Both the position numbers and the translations under genes were made by a program. Shown piece by piece: positions 24,191 through 34,899 of a stretch of DNA of 64,000 bases (its first letter is position 1; every line of letters starts with the position of its first letter). Source of the DNA: Isoetes taiwanensis. Taxonomy: Eukaryota > Streptophyta > Lycopodiopsida > Isoetales > Isoetaceae. The notes under the pieces are model-generated. The model ran no database searches. It saw nothing but the letters and a program-made list of their open reading frames with translations, and was not told the DNA's origin. The stretch lies in assembly GCA_021234155.1 (NCBI GenBank), contig JAJEKV010000181.1, forward strand, positions 560,001 through 624,000, in the 5' to 3' direction.

Positions 24191-24276
24191 TATCTACCTT
24201 ACTCGTTTTCCTGGCTGGCGGCCTTAGCTGAGTCTGTTGGGGCTTTCCTTTCTCCTTCTTATTTCGGGGTTCCATT
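24185..24276 (-). other. Possible first exon of an unknown gene
   Basis: From ATG near 24276 the minus strand reads MEPRNKKEKGKPQQTQLRPP followed by ARKTSKVDNLFYG. It is basic and Gln-rich, with a possible GTAAGG donor after ARKTS. It lies upstream on the same strand as the exon-like copy at 22772-23163. No family is recognised. Confidence 0.3.
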
Positions 24277-24693
24277 TATGATCTCATTTCTTGTGCTCTA
24301 AAAAGACCAAACAATAGTATCAGACAAAAAACGACTACAAGCCAACATCACAGTGTCGAATTTAGAAATCAATCTTCCTCTTCTTTTATGGACACACATC
24401 GATAATTCATAACCTAGAGTCCACATAACTACGATATTTTTAGACGAAGAAGAAGCAGCGGCAGCTTTACATGTCTAAGTCTACTTTGCCAAGAACCACA
24501 GTATACACAATCCTATGGATCCTTGGATAGTGAAGGCAGAGTTTCCCCTTTGAATTCAAACACTGGAGCAACCTATATAAGATCCATCTGAAAACTTGGC
24601 AAAATTAATCCCCTCAAATACTTCGATATGCTTGTCCCTTCCAAGCTTATGCACCACCTCGTAATCATCTTGATATCCGGAAGATTAAAAAAC

Positions 24694-25085
24694 AGCTCTG
24701 TAAACTATGTAAATAGAAGCCAATTCCAAAGCCAGGCAACATGCTTATCCCCAGTCGACAGAGAGGAATTTATAATCTTAATATTCTGTAGGCCGGATAG
24801 ATTTTCCAATCATATGAGCCAGTTTTGTAAGCTGGCTCAAGCCAGCGGATCTTGCCCACCAGAATAATGTGGCCTTATGATCTTTGCATGGCCCACAAAG
24901 AATACCCTGTGCTATTGCTTGTTGCCACACCGAAATAGATTTTTACATTGGATTACAAGGCGATTTGATTGTAGGGGCAGAACTCCTGATACTGCGATGT
25001 TTTGCATATGCTCCACTCTGACTCTCTAGTCCCGAAGATGCATAACCTCGCATGCTGTCTGTAAAGGAAAAAAAAAATAGAAGAA
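24694..25085 (-). repeat. Duplicated exon-like segment, copy 2 (~390 bp)
   Basis: Partner of 22772-23163. This copy lacks the stop after the QNI residues (it reads IAVSGVLPLQSNRL) but has a different stop inside the first frame (LRD, then TAG). The complementary pattern of disabling changes suggests independent decay after duplication. Confidence 0.75.
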
Positions 25086-25124
25086 CGATCGATCCTCAAG
25101 CGCTCCTAACTACCCTGAACATTT

Positions 25125-25276
25125 GGAATTTCCATGAATTTCCTCAGCCGTAGATGAAATCCAACGGTTGTAGGTGTATCCACGTGGACAAAAATTCTAG
25201 TCGGCAGCAATGTGGATACTCTAAAATTGCTTCAAAGTGTCAACTTGTGTTTGTGCAAACGTGCTAAAAAAAAAAA
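25125..25276. repeat. A-run-terminated shared module, copy 2
   Basis: Partner of 19460-19598, ending in TGCAAACGTGCT and an A-run. It lies shortly after the second duplicated exon-like segment. Confidence 0.75.
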
Positions 25277-25437
25277 AGCAATAGGGCATGCTTGAGAAAA
25301 TGGGATGATAAGAAATGTAAGCCGGAATGAAGCGCGCTAGGAGCACGGCATGTATCTAACACATGATATACTTCAAATTTTGAAACGAATTTTGGCACAA
25401 GCTTAATTAACTTTATGGATGAACGTGGAGAGTTGAA

Positions 25438-25635
25438 TTTTATCTAGGGAAATTTACCAGAATACCCTTAATTTTTCTGATATTTCCCTAAATACCCTTC
25501 ATATTTTCAAAATTCCCAAAATGCCCTTGGGTCCCAAGAAAAAGAAGGGCATTTTGGGAATTTTGAAAATATAAAGGGTATTCTGGGAAATATCAGAAAA
25601 ATTAAGGGTATTCTGGTAAATTTCCCTTTTATCTA
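25438..25635. mobile_element. 180 bp foldback MITE with 9 bp target duplication (Mutator-like)
   Basis: The element body is 25447-25626. Its two halves are near-perfect reverse complements over about 85-90 bp each, beginning GGGAAATTTACCAGAATACC and ending with the complement. The flanks are identical 9-mers, TTTTATCTA, at 25438-25446 and 25627-25635. A 9 bp duplication with long terminal inverted repeats is the hallmark of Mutator-superfamily non-autonomous elements. Good arm identity points to a fairly recent insertion. Confidence 0.9.
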
Positions 25636-25689
25636 TCTACCTAGCTTCAATCATGTATTGTATAGGTACATATAAGGTCAGGAATTCTA

Positions 25690-26045
25690 TATGGACGGGG
25701 ATCACCAGCCTCGATGGCAAATAACAGGGTTGTTGCGGGGCGGGATCCCGAAAGCGGGGATCACAACCGTGCCGTGGACGTGATCCCGGAGGTGGGGGAT
25801 CAAGGAGAGGATAACAACCAGGCCCCAGGGATCCCCAATGAGGGGATAACCAACCGTGATTTCGGAGGACGGGATCTCCTGTGGATGGCTGAGATTTCAC
25901 GCGGTGTTGGACGGCCAAGATCAGTCCGATGGTACCTGGCCGATGTCAGTACCCGAAATGGGAGGTCCACAAATGGACCCCGTTAAGAATGGTAGGGGAT
26001 TCCGGAGGACAGGATTTCTAGATCCGGGATCCTCGAAACCAGGGT
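25690..26045. other. GC-rich segment with recurrent GGGATC motif
   Basis: GGGATC or its relative CGGGATCCC recurs about ten times in 350 bp, and the block is much richer in G and C than its surroundings. The plus ORF at 25714-25986 is compositionally odd and unrecognised. It may be part of a GC-rich mobile element; no termini were found. Confidence 0.45.
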
Positions 26046-27410
26046 AAATATATCTTCATCTGATACATGCATCCTAGACTTTAATTTTGTACCTTATCGT
26101 GTTGTAGGCATTCTCTTCTCTTTACTCTTATTTTTGTTGGGCAAAGAGAACGCATCCTTGCATAAAATATTGGATAGCGGATTTGTTTTCAACATTAGAA
26201 AGGGATTCTTTTCCACTATAAGGGACGTATAGTTGGGGTAATTCGCGTCTATGGTCTCTATACCAACTATGGTATCAATTTGATATCCATACCTAGATAA
26301 TTTTTCTATTAAATTGTCATGCCTTGAGCATTAAAGAATGTGACTTTATCGTATTTTATCGTTCAAAAAGTTGGTCGGATTAACATGTTTGAAAAAAAAA
26401 AGTTCATACATCACATACTAGTAGTACGTGCACAAATGATGGGGGGATTTATTCACTAGATAAATGGATAGATGGATGGATGGATGGATGCCATTTTTTA
26501 TCGTTTCTCCTGATCTGGTATGAACACAATTTTATCTAAGCATATCTAAAATTGGGGTCTATCATATATGTTATACAACCTCAATTTCCTTAATGACCAC
26601 AAGCAATTTAAGTTTCGGAATTTGTCGATGTCGATATGTAAAAGTTAAAAAATTAAGCTACACCTCTTTGGCATTCTTGGGTAGTCTAATTATTTTCTAA
26701 CCAATCATCCCATTGTTGACTTTCAAATATGTACAATTTCGATCAACCTAAAATAGCTCACATAGTATGCATGATAGAGGTTTGATCTGCAATACATGCT
26801 TCAAAGATCGAACTCAAGGGAAACATTTTCACCATGTGTTGGGAATGTTCGAAAACTCACGTGCAAGTTCTCAAGATTTCAGATGCCAAGATGGTTCTGC
26901 TTCATGTTTGTTTTAGGTTATAGACTATGGTGATGTTCTCATGATCCTTTGTTGTAGGTTCATAGATTATATCAGGAGTACATGTATATGTTAGCTCGAC
27001 AAATAACAATGGTTTATATAGATCATTTCTATAAGAATAAAAAAAATTTCTAAGTGTTCGAATATCCCACCAATCTCAAGTATATTATAATTAGCCATGT
27101 ATCCATCATTGTGTCTCTTAAGCCATGTGATTGCCAGTTTCACATACAACTACTATACAATTACCATTAGGTATATATACCATATAGATTTCTACTATAC
27201 CATTAGGCATGTACACTTGAAATCTTAAGGTATGCAACTATTTTGGAATTAAGTGTAAAAATGATTGGGGGTTCATGGGGGAAATGAATGTGGTGGCATA
27301 GACCATGGTCCTATGCCATTAATGTGCAAGAAGAGTAGGATCACAAAAAAATGGGAGGGGGGAGAAGGGGGGAAGGGGAATGTCCCCCTTCTCAAGCACG
27401 TATAGGTATT
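26046..27410. other. AT-rich spacer with a GATG microsatellite
   Basis: No gene is recognised. A GATG run of about six units lies at 26466-26490, and a G-rich stretch is near 27350-27380. Confidence 0.5.
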
Positions 27411-27480
27411 AGGGGTGTTGGTTAGAGGACTCTTCAAAAAAGTTTTCTTCTTTTATGGAGGTTCGAGTCCCTGTATCGAT
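27411..27480 (+). other. tRNA-like (SINE head?) sequence with A and B boxes
   Basis: GTGTTGGTTAGAGGAC at 27415-27430 resembles an RNA polymerase III A box, and GGTTCGAGTCC at 27460-27470 matches the B box / T-loop consensus at nearly tRNA spacing. The arms do not fold into a proper cloverleaf and no clear anticodon stem is present, so this is at most a degenerate tRNA or a tRNA-derived SINE head. Confidence 0.4.
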
Positions 27481-27689
27481 GGGATTGGCAACCATTGCAG
27501 ATCATAGGGTATTTGATTACAAATACAATGCGACCAATCATCTCTAAGTGTATTCTCAATGGTCATGCGCTGACCATACGGGAGCCATAGGACGGGCGAG
27601 TCCGACGGCCGCATGGGGTTGTCGGGCGCGATGAGTGAAATCATGGGGGTGTCGGGCGCGATGAGTGAAAATATTTCAGAAACAGGGAT

Positions 27690-27890
27690 CGTTATGTACA
27701 GTCAGAATCTTGACATAACTCGCGAATATGCCCATCCGACAGCTCTTGAGGCCCGGAGACACCCCTCGTGTGAATAAGCACTCAAACAAATGGGATTTTA
27801 GAGGGAATTGCATAGTAGTTGTTCAACATATGGTTTGTGTTATCCGTTAAAAAATATTGGGTCCTTCGAGCCAAAACAAAGGAATATAGA
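27690..27890. mobile_element. Degenerate MITE copy of the ACACGGGGGGT family
   Basis: It keeps the order seen in the 28 kb copy in reverse: AATATGCCCATCCGACAGCTC, then ACCCCTCGTGTGAATAAGCAC, then TTGGGTCCTTCGAGCC. Compared with TTGGGCCCTTCGGGCCC near 28550, the end hairpin has decayed. It is non-coding. Confidence 0.55.
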
Positions 27891-28166
27891 AATTCAAGAA
27901 ATAACTAAATATAAATACAAATTATTTGAAATCTGCAATTGAACCCATAGCAAAACCTTATACCTAGTTATACTGAGCATGTGATGTGATCATGGCCAAT
28001 CAGACATACATTACATACTATACATACATAAGGTTAGGAATTTTCTTTTAAGGGCAATCTAGTATAGTATATGTATATAAAGGTTTTTTACATCCTTAGA
28101 CAAGGCTTATACAGAGGGATTTTTATCAACCTTCTAGCATATATGGTCCACCTGCATATTATAGTT

Positions 28167-28444
28167 GGTTTGGGTGCATATTCACACGGGGGGTTACTCC
28201 GGGCAACGAGAGCTGTCGGATGGGCATATTTGCCCTTTATTCCAAGATCTGGACCGTACATAGCGATCCTCGTTTGTGGGGTACGCATGTACAAGTTTTT
28301 GTATACTGTATATTAAAGTTTGTAAAATACTATAAGATTTGAGAGAATGTACTTAATGGTGTTAATTTTGTACATATATTGTAAATATATTTTTGGGGCT
28401 CTCGCTGCCCTACGTAACCCCCCGTGTGAATATGCACCCAAACC
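28167..28444. mobile_element. 278 bp MITE-like element with ~31 bp perfect inverted termini
   Basis: The left arm starts GGTTTGGGTGCATATTCACA and reads on through CGGGGGGTTAC; the right arm 28414-28444 is its exact reverse complement. Similarity continues imperfectly through GGGCA(A/G)CGAGAGC. The interior is AT-rich and non-coding. The flanking GGGGGTTTAAGG and GGGCCCTTCGGGCCC on the right are shared with other copies, so the true element may extend to about 28565. No target duplication could be assigned. Confidence 0.75.
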
Positions 28445-28918
28445 AAAGGGGGTTTAAGGGGGATTTTAATTTAAATGTGTTAAATGCAATAGTTTATGTT
28501 AATAATGTTAATGGTAGTTGTGTTGATTATTATATTAAAAAAAACATTTGGGCCCTTCGGGCCCTAACTAAAGCAAACATAGGTAAACTTTATGGGTCTA
28601 AACATTAATATCTAGCATTAATTACTAAAAAGCACAATAACATCAAGACAAACAAATTATTTCCATTGCATACCAAGAGCCGCCCAAATATACGCAAACA
28701 CACTATTATAAAATGGGCAAAAAATAGAATAGAATAGAATAATATCATAAGATTTACTAAAAGGGGCCATGGCGCCCAGTATCAAGCCAGTACAATCCAG
28801 CATGGGCATCCTGCAGAGCTCCAGATTTACCATATATCTGAGCAATCTAGTTTCCTAAGAACCTATCTCGGCCTGGTTGCAGCTGCAAAGCAAGTAGGGA
28901 TGAAGAAATGTACATGAT

Positions 28919-30038
28919 TTATGGCTCTTGGACTGCCCCATACTGAAGCCAGAGATTGTTGTCTCTATCACTTTTACCCCAGTCATTCCAGCCTTGTGGA
29001 GAGACTATGTTTCCCATCCATGTGTAGAGGAACACAACATTAGAGCTAGGGCCCCAAGCTCGCCCTAAATAAGTCATGCCAGAGCCACTTATGCTGCTAT
29101 GCAAAAATGAAAATCCTGTCTGCAAAGATCGTCTGTATCTCCTTTGGGCAGTGACAGAACCAACAAAGTTATGTGCCAGCATATATATCTGACAATTCTG
29201 CAGCACAATGCTGTGCATTAGTTTTTTCTTCAAGAAAAGGATATGGGGGAATTTCATGTGCTATTACAGTAGAAAGTTCAAAAATGACCTAAACCTGATA
29301 CAATGATCTCCCATTGCCGAATATAAAATCCACCGTCCCTTCAATATAGCAATTCTTGAAATAATGGCGACCTCTGTGATCATAAAGCGTGTCTTGGTGG
29401 CCCAAGAATATGCAATTGTAAAATGCAGCTTTGTCACCGCTCCTGACCTCCACATTAAGCAGGTTTTGGGGCAGGTGCGGAATTCTAAATGTGTAGTTGC
29501 AACAAAGACTGTTAACCACAAAGGAAGAAACCAGACATGTTATATTTGCATGAAAGAAATCTGAAATGGATTTTTCGTACCTCAAATATTATGTCCCGTG
29601 TGATAAACTTTTCCACATTCACTTCTACAGTGGCGCTGTGAAATGTCCTTAGTGGCATACCATTTGCACCACGAGTTCCAGCGGTATCATTCCATACAAC
29701 AAAGGTCCGGAATCTTTCCCCAAGAAGCATGATGCGAGTTTTTTTTGTACTAATTAACACCTTCTGTTTTGTGACCAAAATTCTTCAGGAAAGGAACTGT
29801 TATCTACTTGAAAAAAGCAGGAGAAGAAATTAGGGCTTGTCAAGACCTGTAAATTCCTGGAAGAATCGAAATTATTGTCCGCGTAGTACTCCAATCGGGA
29901 AGTATGAACAGATTTGCTCCTTGATATGAATAAGAAGAGAAGCAGTTGGAACATCAAAACTCGCACTATCTGTCGATCCATTTTGTTCCTATTCAAGAGC
30001 AAGAAAGCTAAAACCCTCTCACGGCCTGCCCCTGTCAC
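28919..30038 (-). pseudogene. Pectinesterase (pectin methylesterase), disrupted
   Basis: Plant pectinesterases de-esterify cell-wall homogalacturonan. The minus strand begins MDRQIVRVLMFQLLLFLFIS near 29980, a plausible signal peptide. 29778-29587 has VLISTKKTRIMLLGE and GMPLRTFHSATVEVNVEKFI, ending at a GAG/GTACGA donor. 29490-29290 carries [20 protein letters not shown] and [15 protein letters not shown], including the catalytic QD and D of the family. 29200-28919 has GFSFLHSSISGSGMTYLGRAWGP (shortened here to key residues LGRAWGP) and GWNDWG. The segment with the first conserved strand (GxYxE) is missing, a frameshift and deletion lie near 29470-29490, and the last exon ends early. The GHQDTLYD to NGRSLYQ pattern resembles the QRT1/PME31-type subgroup. 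Confidence 0.85.
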
Positions 30039-30456
30039 TTTTCTGGCAAACGCATCTTGAATAAGCCTTTGGCCTCAAATTTCGAGACATCTCCATAAAC
30101 TTCTTTAAACAATGTTACAATGATCAATGTCGTTAATCATGTTACTTCGCAACCTTGATGAAAACAATTCCTGCCATTCTGTAGGCCCCAAAACGAATAA
30201 TGACAGAGATGAAGCTATATGAACTGCTTGTGAATCTCAGCATCAAGCTGCAGCCATCATTTTCATTGAACAACTAACACCATGCATGCAAAAGAATCGC
30301 ATGTAGGAAAAGTATAAAAGCCGTCAATTTACATATAATGAACTGTCATAATCAAATACTTCTGTAAGCACCTCCACTTTCCAAAACCTGGGTTTTTGCC
30401 CTGATACTACGCTAGCTTTATAATCCTTTCTAAGTCAATATGCCTTTCCTTGAAAT

Positions 30457-30669
30457 TTACAGGCCCATTAGGGCAAGGCAATGTACATAACATCTAAAAT
30501 ACAGCTTCCGTAGCATGTTTTCATCTGCCAGCATCCCCTTTAGGCTTTTTGTTAGCCAAATAGCAGTTTCTCTTGGAGATACTTTGCTATGTCCGAAAGG
30601 CCTTAGGACAACCGATAGCTCCTCAAGCCGTTGCTGAGATAGCAACGAACCACACCCATCACGGGCCAC
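30457..30669 (-). other. Unrecognised 70-codon ORF
   Basis: The minus-strand frame reads [20 protein letters not shown] and later [20 protein letters not shown]. Its balanced composition and helical pattern suggest a real exon remnant rather than chance, but I cannot assign it to a family. It lies about 420 bp upstream of the pectinesterase relic on the same strand. Confidence 0.35.
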
Positions 30670-31129
30670 ACTTCCCTGCGTGGAGGATCACACGAACCTT
30701 GGCCGAATCTGTTGCACCATAACCACAAACCTAATATTAACCTAATATTTGAAACCTAAACTAAAAAAAACATGCAAACAATAAAAGCCCCACAACCACA
30801 CGATTTTCCCTCTTCTTTAAAATCAATGGCTAACAAATGGGTGCTCTCTAGAAATACCGTTTCGTACGTCCACGTGAATACGCCCATGAAATCATATGAA
30901 AACCATGTCAAAAAGCGTATAAAATCACAAAAAAACCCCTGTTATAATGCTACATATTATATAGCTGGCTACATATTATAGTAGGTGTTAAAGTCCACCT
31001 GAGCTATTGATTACATTTATTCATCTTATATCTGATTTTAGTCCATCCACACTGAGCTGGCAAATGGTAAAGTAGGAACAACTGAAACCAATGATATCAG
31101 AGGAAAGTAAGCACATGATAACCAACACA

Positions 31130-31210
31130 TAATCCATTAACACTAATTAAACACAAACCATTACATTCAACACTTAAATTTAAAACCCTCCTGAAATTCC
31201 CTTTGATTTA
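31130..31210. mobile_element. Fragment of the ACACGGGGGGT MITE flank
   Basis: ACCAACACATAATCCATTAA and then AAATTTAAAACCCTCCTGAAATTCCC recall the outer region of the 12.2 kb copy. Only the outer part is preserved. Confidence 0.4.
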
Positions 31211-32072
31211 ACTACCACAGTCGTCAGATTCGTTGATCCTACGACCCAGATCGTTTGTTGGTGCCTCTGGGCACCTCTCATTTCGTTCATAGCCATTTAT
31301 GATTGGAGGCGCCTATGATTTTGAAATATGAAATACGACTTCACCTAAGGTTTTGAGGCAATATCGAACCTCTATACGGCTTTGCCTAAGATTTTAGAAT
31401 ATGAAATACGGGGCCGCGAACCTCTACCAAAATAATTTAATGTCCTAATAAGACTACTTTAACCAATGTACCTAGTAAACTAATGTGATTATTTTTTATC
31501 TTGAATCTATGTTTTTTTTATAACAACCCATTCAACTGTTTTGGTTTCGGAAATTGTTATTTTTACATCCGTATCAAATCCCCCTGAAACCCCCTGTTAT
31601 TTTGCTACATATTCTAAACGAGGTGCACCTTGGACTACCACAGTCATCAGATTCGTCGATCCTACGACCCAGATCGTATGTTACTGCCTCTGGGCACCTC
31701 TTGTTTCGTTTATAGTCATTTATGATTGGAGGCTGCCTATGATTTTGAAATATGAAATACAATTTCGCCTAAGGTTTTGAGGGAATGACCTCTATACGGC
31801 TTTGCCTAAGATTTTTGAATATAAATAAGATTTTTGAATATGAAATACGGGGGCTTGAACCTATACCAAAATAATTCAATGTCTTAATAAAACTACTTTA
31901 ACCAATGTACCCAATGAGCTAATGTAATTTTTTTTATCTTGAATCTATATTTTTTTTTATAACAACCCATTCAACTGTTTTAAGGATATATGGTCTATGG
32001 TTTCATAAATTGTTATTTTTACATCTATATCAAATCCCCCTGGAACCTCCTGTTATTTTGCTACATATTCAC
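31211..32072. repeat. Tandem duplication of ~423 bp
   Basis: Unit 1 (31211-31633) and unit 2 (31634-about 32072) share CCTACGACCCAGATCGT, GCCTCTGGGCACCTCT, CTCTATACGGCTTTGCCTAA and TATAACAACCCATTCAACTG. The second unit ends in ACATATTCACACGGGGGGTG, the MITE terminus also seen at 12.3 and 28.2 kb. No coding function is apparent. Confidence 0.9.
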
Positions 32073-32195
32073 ACGGGGGGTGACTCTGGGACTGCATAAG
32101 TTGCATAACAATCTTCATCTGAATATTGTCTCTTGTTTTGAAGCTACAGAAGGCACACAATAATAAGTTCAAATTGCCATTTGGGGGGGGTTAAA

Positions 32196-34894
32196 TGTAA
32201 CGAACCTAGGGGCTTACCTTGTTGTGCAGATCCTCTAAAGGCCTTGTTGGTATGTGTCCATGGGTCATGCTAGTGGTAGCATTTATTAAAGTATAAAAAT
32301 ATAGTAGCTAAGGTTATTTAAAAACCTTAATTTATGATGTCCAAATGGGTGAGCACCATAAAAATAGAAGAAGAAAATCGTAGCTGTGTTGAGAAGTATC
32401 AGACAAGCAGATCAGGCCAAATAAAGCCCGATCTTGCAGGATTTGACTTGTAGCATGCCGGATTTACACCTGGCAGGATCTTCTGGCAGCAAGATAGCTT
32501 GCCATGTGCTGGTCATAAACGTATATAAGAGGAGGAAGGAGCTGGCCGAATGGCAGGAGGAGAAGACAAGAGAACCGGAATCTGGATGCAAACGAGGCAC
32601 AGACCGACTTGGGGCAGAGGCATATCTGAAGAATTAAGGTGGGGATCTAATTCGTGCATGGGGATTTGATGCATGCTTGGGAATTGCTTGTGTATGTATT
32701 GGAAATCTTGCAGAATAAACCGGTGGTGGTAAGAAACTGGTTTTTGGGCTCATTCTTAAAACCCAATTCCGATTCTATGGAAAACCCAGGCCTTATGGTA
32801 TAATCCAATTTGGATTGTGTGATCTTCTCTGCAAACCGTGGAAGGATTCGAGTCTTGATTCGAACTTTGCCTTTTCCGATTTCCCTGTGAATGCTTATGT
32901 TTTGTAACTGCCTTTGCTTCTGTCAAGTCGTTTTCCTTGTGTTAGAGCTTAGTCTCATTGGTGAATAGCGGAATCATGATTGGGCCAAGTTCTGGAACCC
33001 AGCGCCTCCAGATCTGGAAAAGCGTGGGCCTATTTGTTGCCACGCTGCCAAAAGGCAATCTGTAATCCAAATCCTTGTCCAGAATCCGCCTTGGTGATGA
33101 AATCCGATTCCATCTGGCTAGTTTGGGTCATGTGCCATAATCTGATTCACGGATCTCTGTAAATCCGATCTCTGAGATAGGCTCTGGCTTTGGGTTATAA
33201 TCCGATTCTTGCTCTGGATGCCAGTTAGAATTTGATGCCTTTGTGATAGAGCTAAGCATGATGCAACCAATACTTAACGGATATGGAAAAGCCTGGCTGC
33301 TGCCGTGACCTGTTGTTGCAATTGTCTCCAGGGGATACCAAAGTCCGGTATCCCCATATATTTATACTAAGTATTAACTTTAAGGATTGGACCATACTAT
33401 ATTGCTTCCTAGTTATAGGGGTCTTTGCTTGAAATCATGTTATGTGGAACCATGGAGACCGAGACAGTGCTAAGTGCCAGGATTGTGGTATGTGCTAAGG
33501 GAATCTCTTATGAACTCGGTCTAAGAATAGATTTGTTTATGCTTGAGCTTGTGAGGATCCAAGGAGTTAAGTTGAATTATATTACCTAATAATGTTGAAC
33601 GCCACTTCTCCTAGGGGAAGAAGGGCCTGAGGTAATTTATGGGAGCTCCTGGGCATAGTGCAGCCATGGGACCTTATAAGCTTAGTCCAAAGCATGTGTC
33701 TAGCAAAGTAAACAAGTTGAGCTAACGAATGGAATAAACCATAATAAGATATGTTGATATATTCTAAACTATTGAACATGGCTTAGGGTTTTGCCCTAAC
33801 TATAATGGCATGCCTTGGGTTAGTATAATGGCTCGTTGTGTATGTATCTCCATGCCATTGTTGATAACCTATCTATCTGTCTTGACCTGTATGCTGGCCA
33901 TTGTGGCATGTGTTTATTTGTGCGCCTAGATAGCTAGTATATGCATTGAGTATGAAGACTCTTATGAACCTTTTTAAGATATTACCAGTTATGGCTGCTT
34001 ATATGTTAAGGGAGTTCCTGTTCTTGCTTTGAGATGCGCAATGATGTGTTGTCGCTTGGATATGAAATATCTTGGTATGAACCTTATTGTGTTGCATTGC
34101 TCTATGGTTGTTCTTGGAAGTAAGATGCATGAGGATTCTATGATATCTCGTATTGGATCAACCTGTAAGGTTATTGGTGATATGCTATCTTGTAAGGTCA
34201 TGTTGCATCTTGCATTGCAAACGGACCATCTTCGGAGGGGTGGAATGGCCGTGAGACTCCGCATCCGTTCTAGATGGCTAGACGGATGGCATGTTGCATT
34301 TGCGGCCCACCTTCGGAGGGGTGGGGTGGCCGTGTAGACTCCGCATCCGGCCTGATGGCCTATTGGATGAGTTTAGCCCTGTACGTACAGATGGAGAGAG
34401 TGGTCCCCTTGGGTTCGCAACCCAAGGATTACGCTTGGCATACGTGCATACATACAGAAGATTGATGTGAATGTAAACATGCTTGTAGCCTGAGTTCTAA
34501 CTAATGCAGGGGCGTAGTGGAGAAGGTAAAATTGTTGTTGTTCTTATCTTTGATAGTTATGGTAGATTACCTGGTGGTTGATGTTCCCTCCCCACTTAGT
34601 CCTTGTGGACTAACCCCTTTATGTTGTTTGTGTATGTTTAAGACGGACCAGTGATTGCTGTGGAGAAGGTTCTTATTCATCTCGATGACCTTGGTGGAGG
34701 AGACGTCGGATCGACTAGTGGTGTTAGTGGAAGCTATTGGTGTGCCCAGAATTAGATGAGCTTGGGCTCGTATGTAAATACCCGATTTAAGGAAGTATAA
34801 ACATTTAACGAGTATATATAAGTCTTATGAATATTTAACTTTGATGTTAACGTATTGGCGCAACGGCCTAGGCCAAGGGGCTAGGTCCGTTTCA
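32196..34894. mobile_element. Solo LTR, 2,699 bp, with 5 bp target duplication
   Basis: The segment starts TGTAACGAACCTAGGGGCTT and ends GGGGCTAGGTCCGTTTCA, so the outer termini form the short inverted repeat TG...CA expected of an LTR. It is flanked by identical 5-mers TTAAA at 32191-32195 and 34895-34899. A TATA-like GTATATAAG lies at about 32520. There is no primer binding site, gag-pol or second LTR, so this is a solo LTR left by LTR-LTR recombination. The large size and the plant context favour a Ty3/Gypsy parent. An internal 60-70 bp repeat (CTTCGGAGGGGTGG...CCGCATCCG) occurs twice at 34229-34350. Confidence 0.88.
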
Positions 34895-34899
34895 TTAAA

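Noticed and set aside
28167-28565. Helitron 3' end at GGGCCCTTCGGGCCCTAAC
   Set aside because: A hairpin followed by CTAA is suggestive, but the spacing is wrong and paired inverted termini fit a MITE better.
29364-29564. 66-codon plus ORF opposite the pectinesterase
   Set aside because: Antisense shadow of the exon with GHQDTLYD and DFIFGN motifs.
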